Source: Diphasiastrum complanatum (lineage: Eukaryota; Streptophyta; Lycopodiopsida; Lycopodiales; Lycopodiaceae). Taken from it: a stretch of DNA of 64,000 nt. Each line of letters opens with the position of its first letter. Positions within the stretch are counted from its first letter, which is position 1. Shown here in pieces: positions 63,624 to 64,000 of the stretch. Location of the stretch: assembly GCA_029204225.1 (NCBI GenBank), contig CM055112.1, positions 29,972,203 through 30,036,202 of the forward strand, in the 5' to 3' direction. Made by a program: the position numbers and the translations under genes. The notes below the pieces were generated by a model that saw nothing but the letters and a program-made list of their open reading frames with translations, had not been told where the DNA came from and made no database searches.

Positions 63624-64000
63624 TCAATGCTCTGCCTCAAACTCAGATGAATGCTCCGGAGACAACTCAGGGCCCCGAGCTGACTCTCGCAACTGATATC
63701 TATGTCTGTCTGGTACTGGCATGGGCTGTGTATCCGAGGGGGAAGACTCGTCATCCTCATCCTCCCAATCTGCCTCCGCATCAGCCCCCAAGCAGGCTAA
63801 ACCAACAACACCTGCTGCAGCTGGCTGTAATACTGCACCTCTACCAGCAACTGGAGCCCTGCGAGGTCGTCCTCTCTTCCCTAGCAGTTTCTGTGCCCTG
63901 CCTTTCTTGTTCGGTGCACCCTTGGGCCTTCCTGGCCTCTTGCGGACGAGGGGAGCCGTCAATGCCTCATCACCCCCATGCAGATCACCTGGCTGACTAG
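63624..64000 (-). CDS. partial AT-hook protein, runs off the window
   Basis: The minus-strand frame is open from the window edge (SQPGDLHGGDEALTAPL) to a stop at 63624. Two AT-hook-like motifs are visible: KRPGRPKGAPNKKGR and GKRGRPRRAP, followed by an Ala-rich stretch and an acidic tail (ADWEDEDDESSPSDTQP, SSEFEAEH). AT-hooks bind the minor groove of AT-rich DNA. The order AT-hook then acidic tail is that of the hAT-1 C-terminus, so it may be the end of a third hAT transposase gene. No start is seen. Confidence 0.5.
   Translation of the reverse strand, partial: SQPGDLHGGDEALTAPLVRKRPGRPKGAPNKKGRAQKLLGKRGRPRRAPVAGRGAVLQPAAAGVVGLACLGADAEADWEDEDDESSPSDTQPMPVPDRHRYQLRESARGPELSPEHSSEFEAEH

Noticed and set aside
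1-64000. CRISPR array, bacterial operon, tRNA or rRNA genes
   Set aside because: No spaced identical repeats of CRISPR type, no ribosomal sequence. TGGTATCAGAGC words are retroelement primer sites, not tRNA genes.

Overview
The window looks like a transposon-dense, intergenic stretch of a land-plant nuclear genome. It holds many broken LTR retrotransposons, plant-type LINE tails, hAT remnants, long GA microsatellites and a short CCCTAAA (plant telomere-type) tract. No bacterial, organellar or CRISPR signature is visible. The species cannot be fixed from the sequence; a large-genome plant (fern, lycophyte or gymnosperm grade) is a guess. Almost every long reading frame belongs to a transposable element. 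The only clear host-gene material is two exons of a medium-chain dehydrogenase/quinone-oxidoreductase-like gene near 57.6-58.0 kb.

Layout. 0-5.3 kb: AT-rich spacer, a minus-strand Ty1/copia pol (copia-1), then an LTR with primer-binding site (PBS). 5.3-8.9 kb: no genes; GA-rich duplications, a GC-rich foldback and a perfect hairpin. 8.9-10.6 kb: a minus-strand copia LTR with PBS on one side and RNase H plus polypurine tract on the other, plus a gypsy chromodomain scrap. 10.9-11.5 kb: a 210-bp tandem repeat. 11.87-22.5 kb: a gypsy element of family A (copy A1) whose 5' LTR is split by a gypsy element of family B (B1). 22.5-24.2 kb: copia-3 leader and gag, interrupted by an A-type solo LTR with a perfect 5-bp target-site duplication. 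25.9-31.3 kb: a second family-A copy (A3, minus) with both LTRs. 33.7-37.0 kb: minus-strand gypsy pol remnants (RT scrap and element D).

38.7-43.7 kb: a hAT transposase gene (hAT-1) broken by a family-C gypsy element (C1). 43.7-45.9 kb: GA repeat, telomere-like repeats, a diverged direct repeat and an unrecognised coding remnant. 45.9-53.7 kb: a family-C element (C2) split by an inverted block made of a family-A fragment (A4) and another family-C 5' half (C3). 53.7-56.1 kb: two related LINE 3' ends. 56.9-57.3 kb: copia-4 RT scrap. 57.6-58.0 kb: dehydrogenase exons. 58.23-58.98 kb: a hAT-type foldback MITE with a perfect 8-bp duplication. 59.7-61.3 kb: hAT-2 pseudogene. 61.4-64 kb: acidic and AT-hook reading frames, an 84-bp two-type repeat array and a small coiled-coil ORF.

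Strongest observations: (1) family A keeps gag, LTRs and chromodomain, but the RT/RNase H/integrase-core interval is replaced by about 1.7 kb of unrecognised sequence shared between copies. (2) The untranslated leaders of families A and C carry regularly phased arrays (about 79 bp and about 91 bp) of a CCAGCG core that is often the palindrome CAGCGCTG. (3) Family A LTRs end in AG...CT rather than TG...CA, shown by a solo LTR with a perfect duplication. (4) The two LINE copies share a 3' hairpin with two compensatory base-pair changes.
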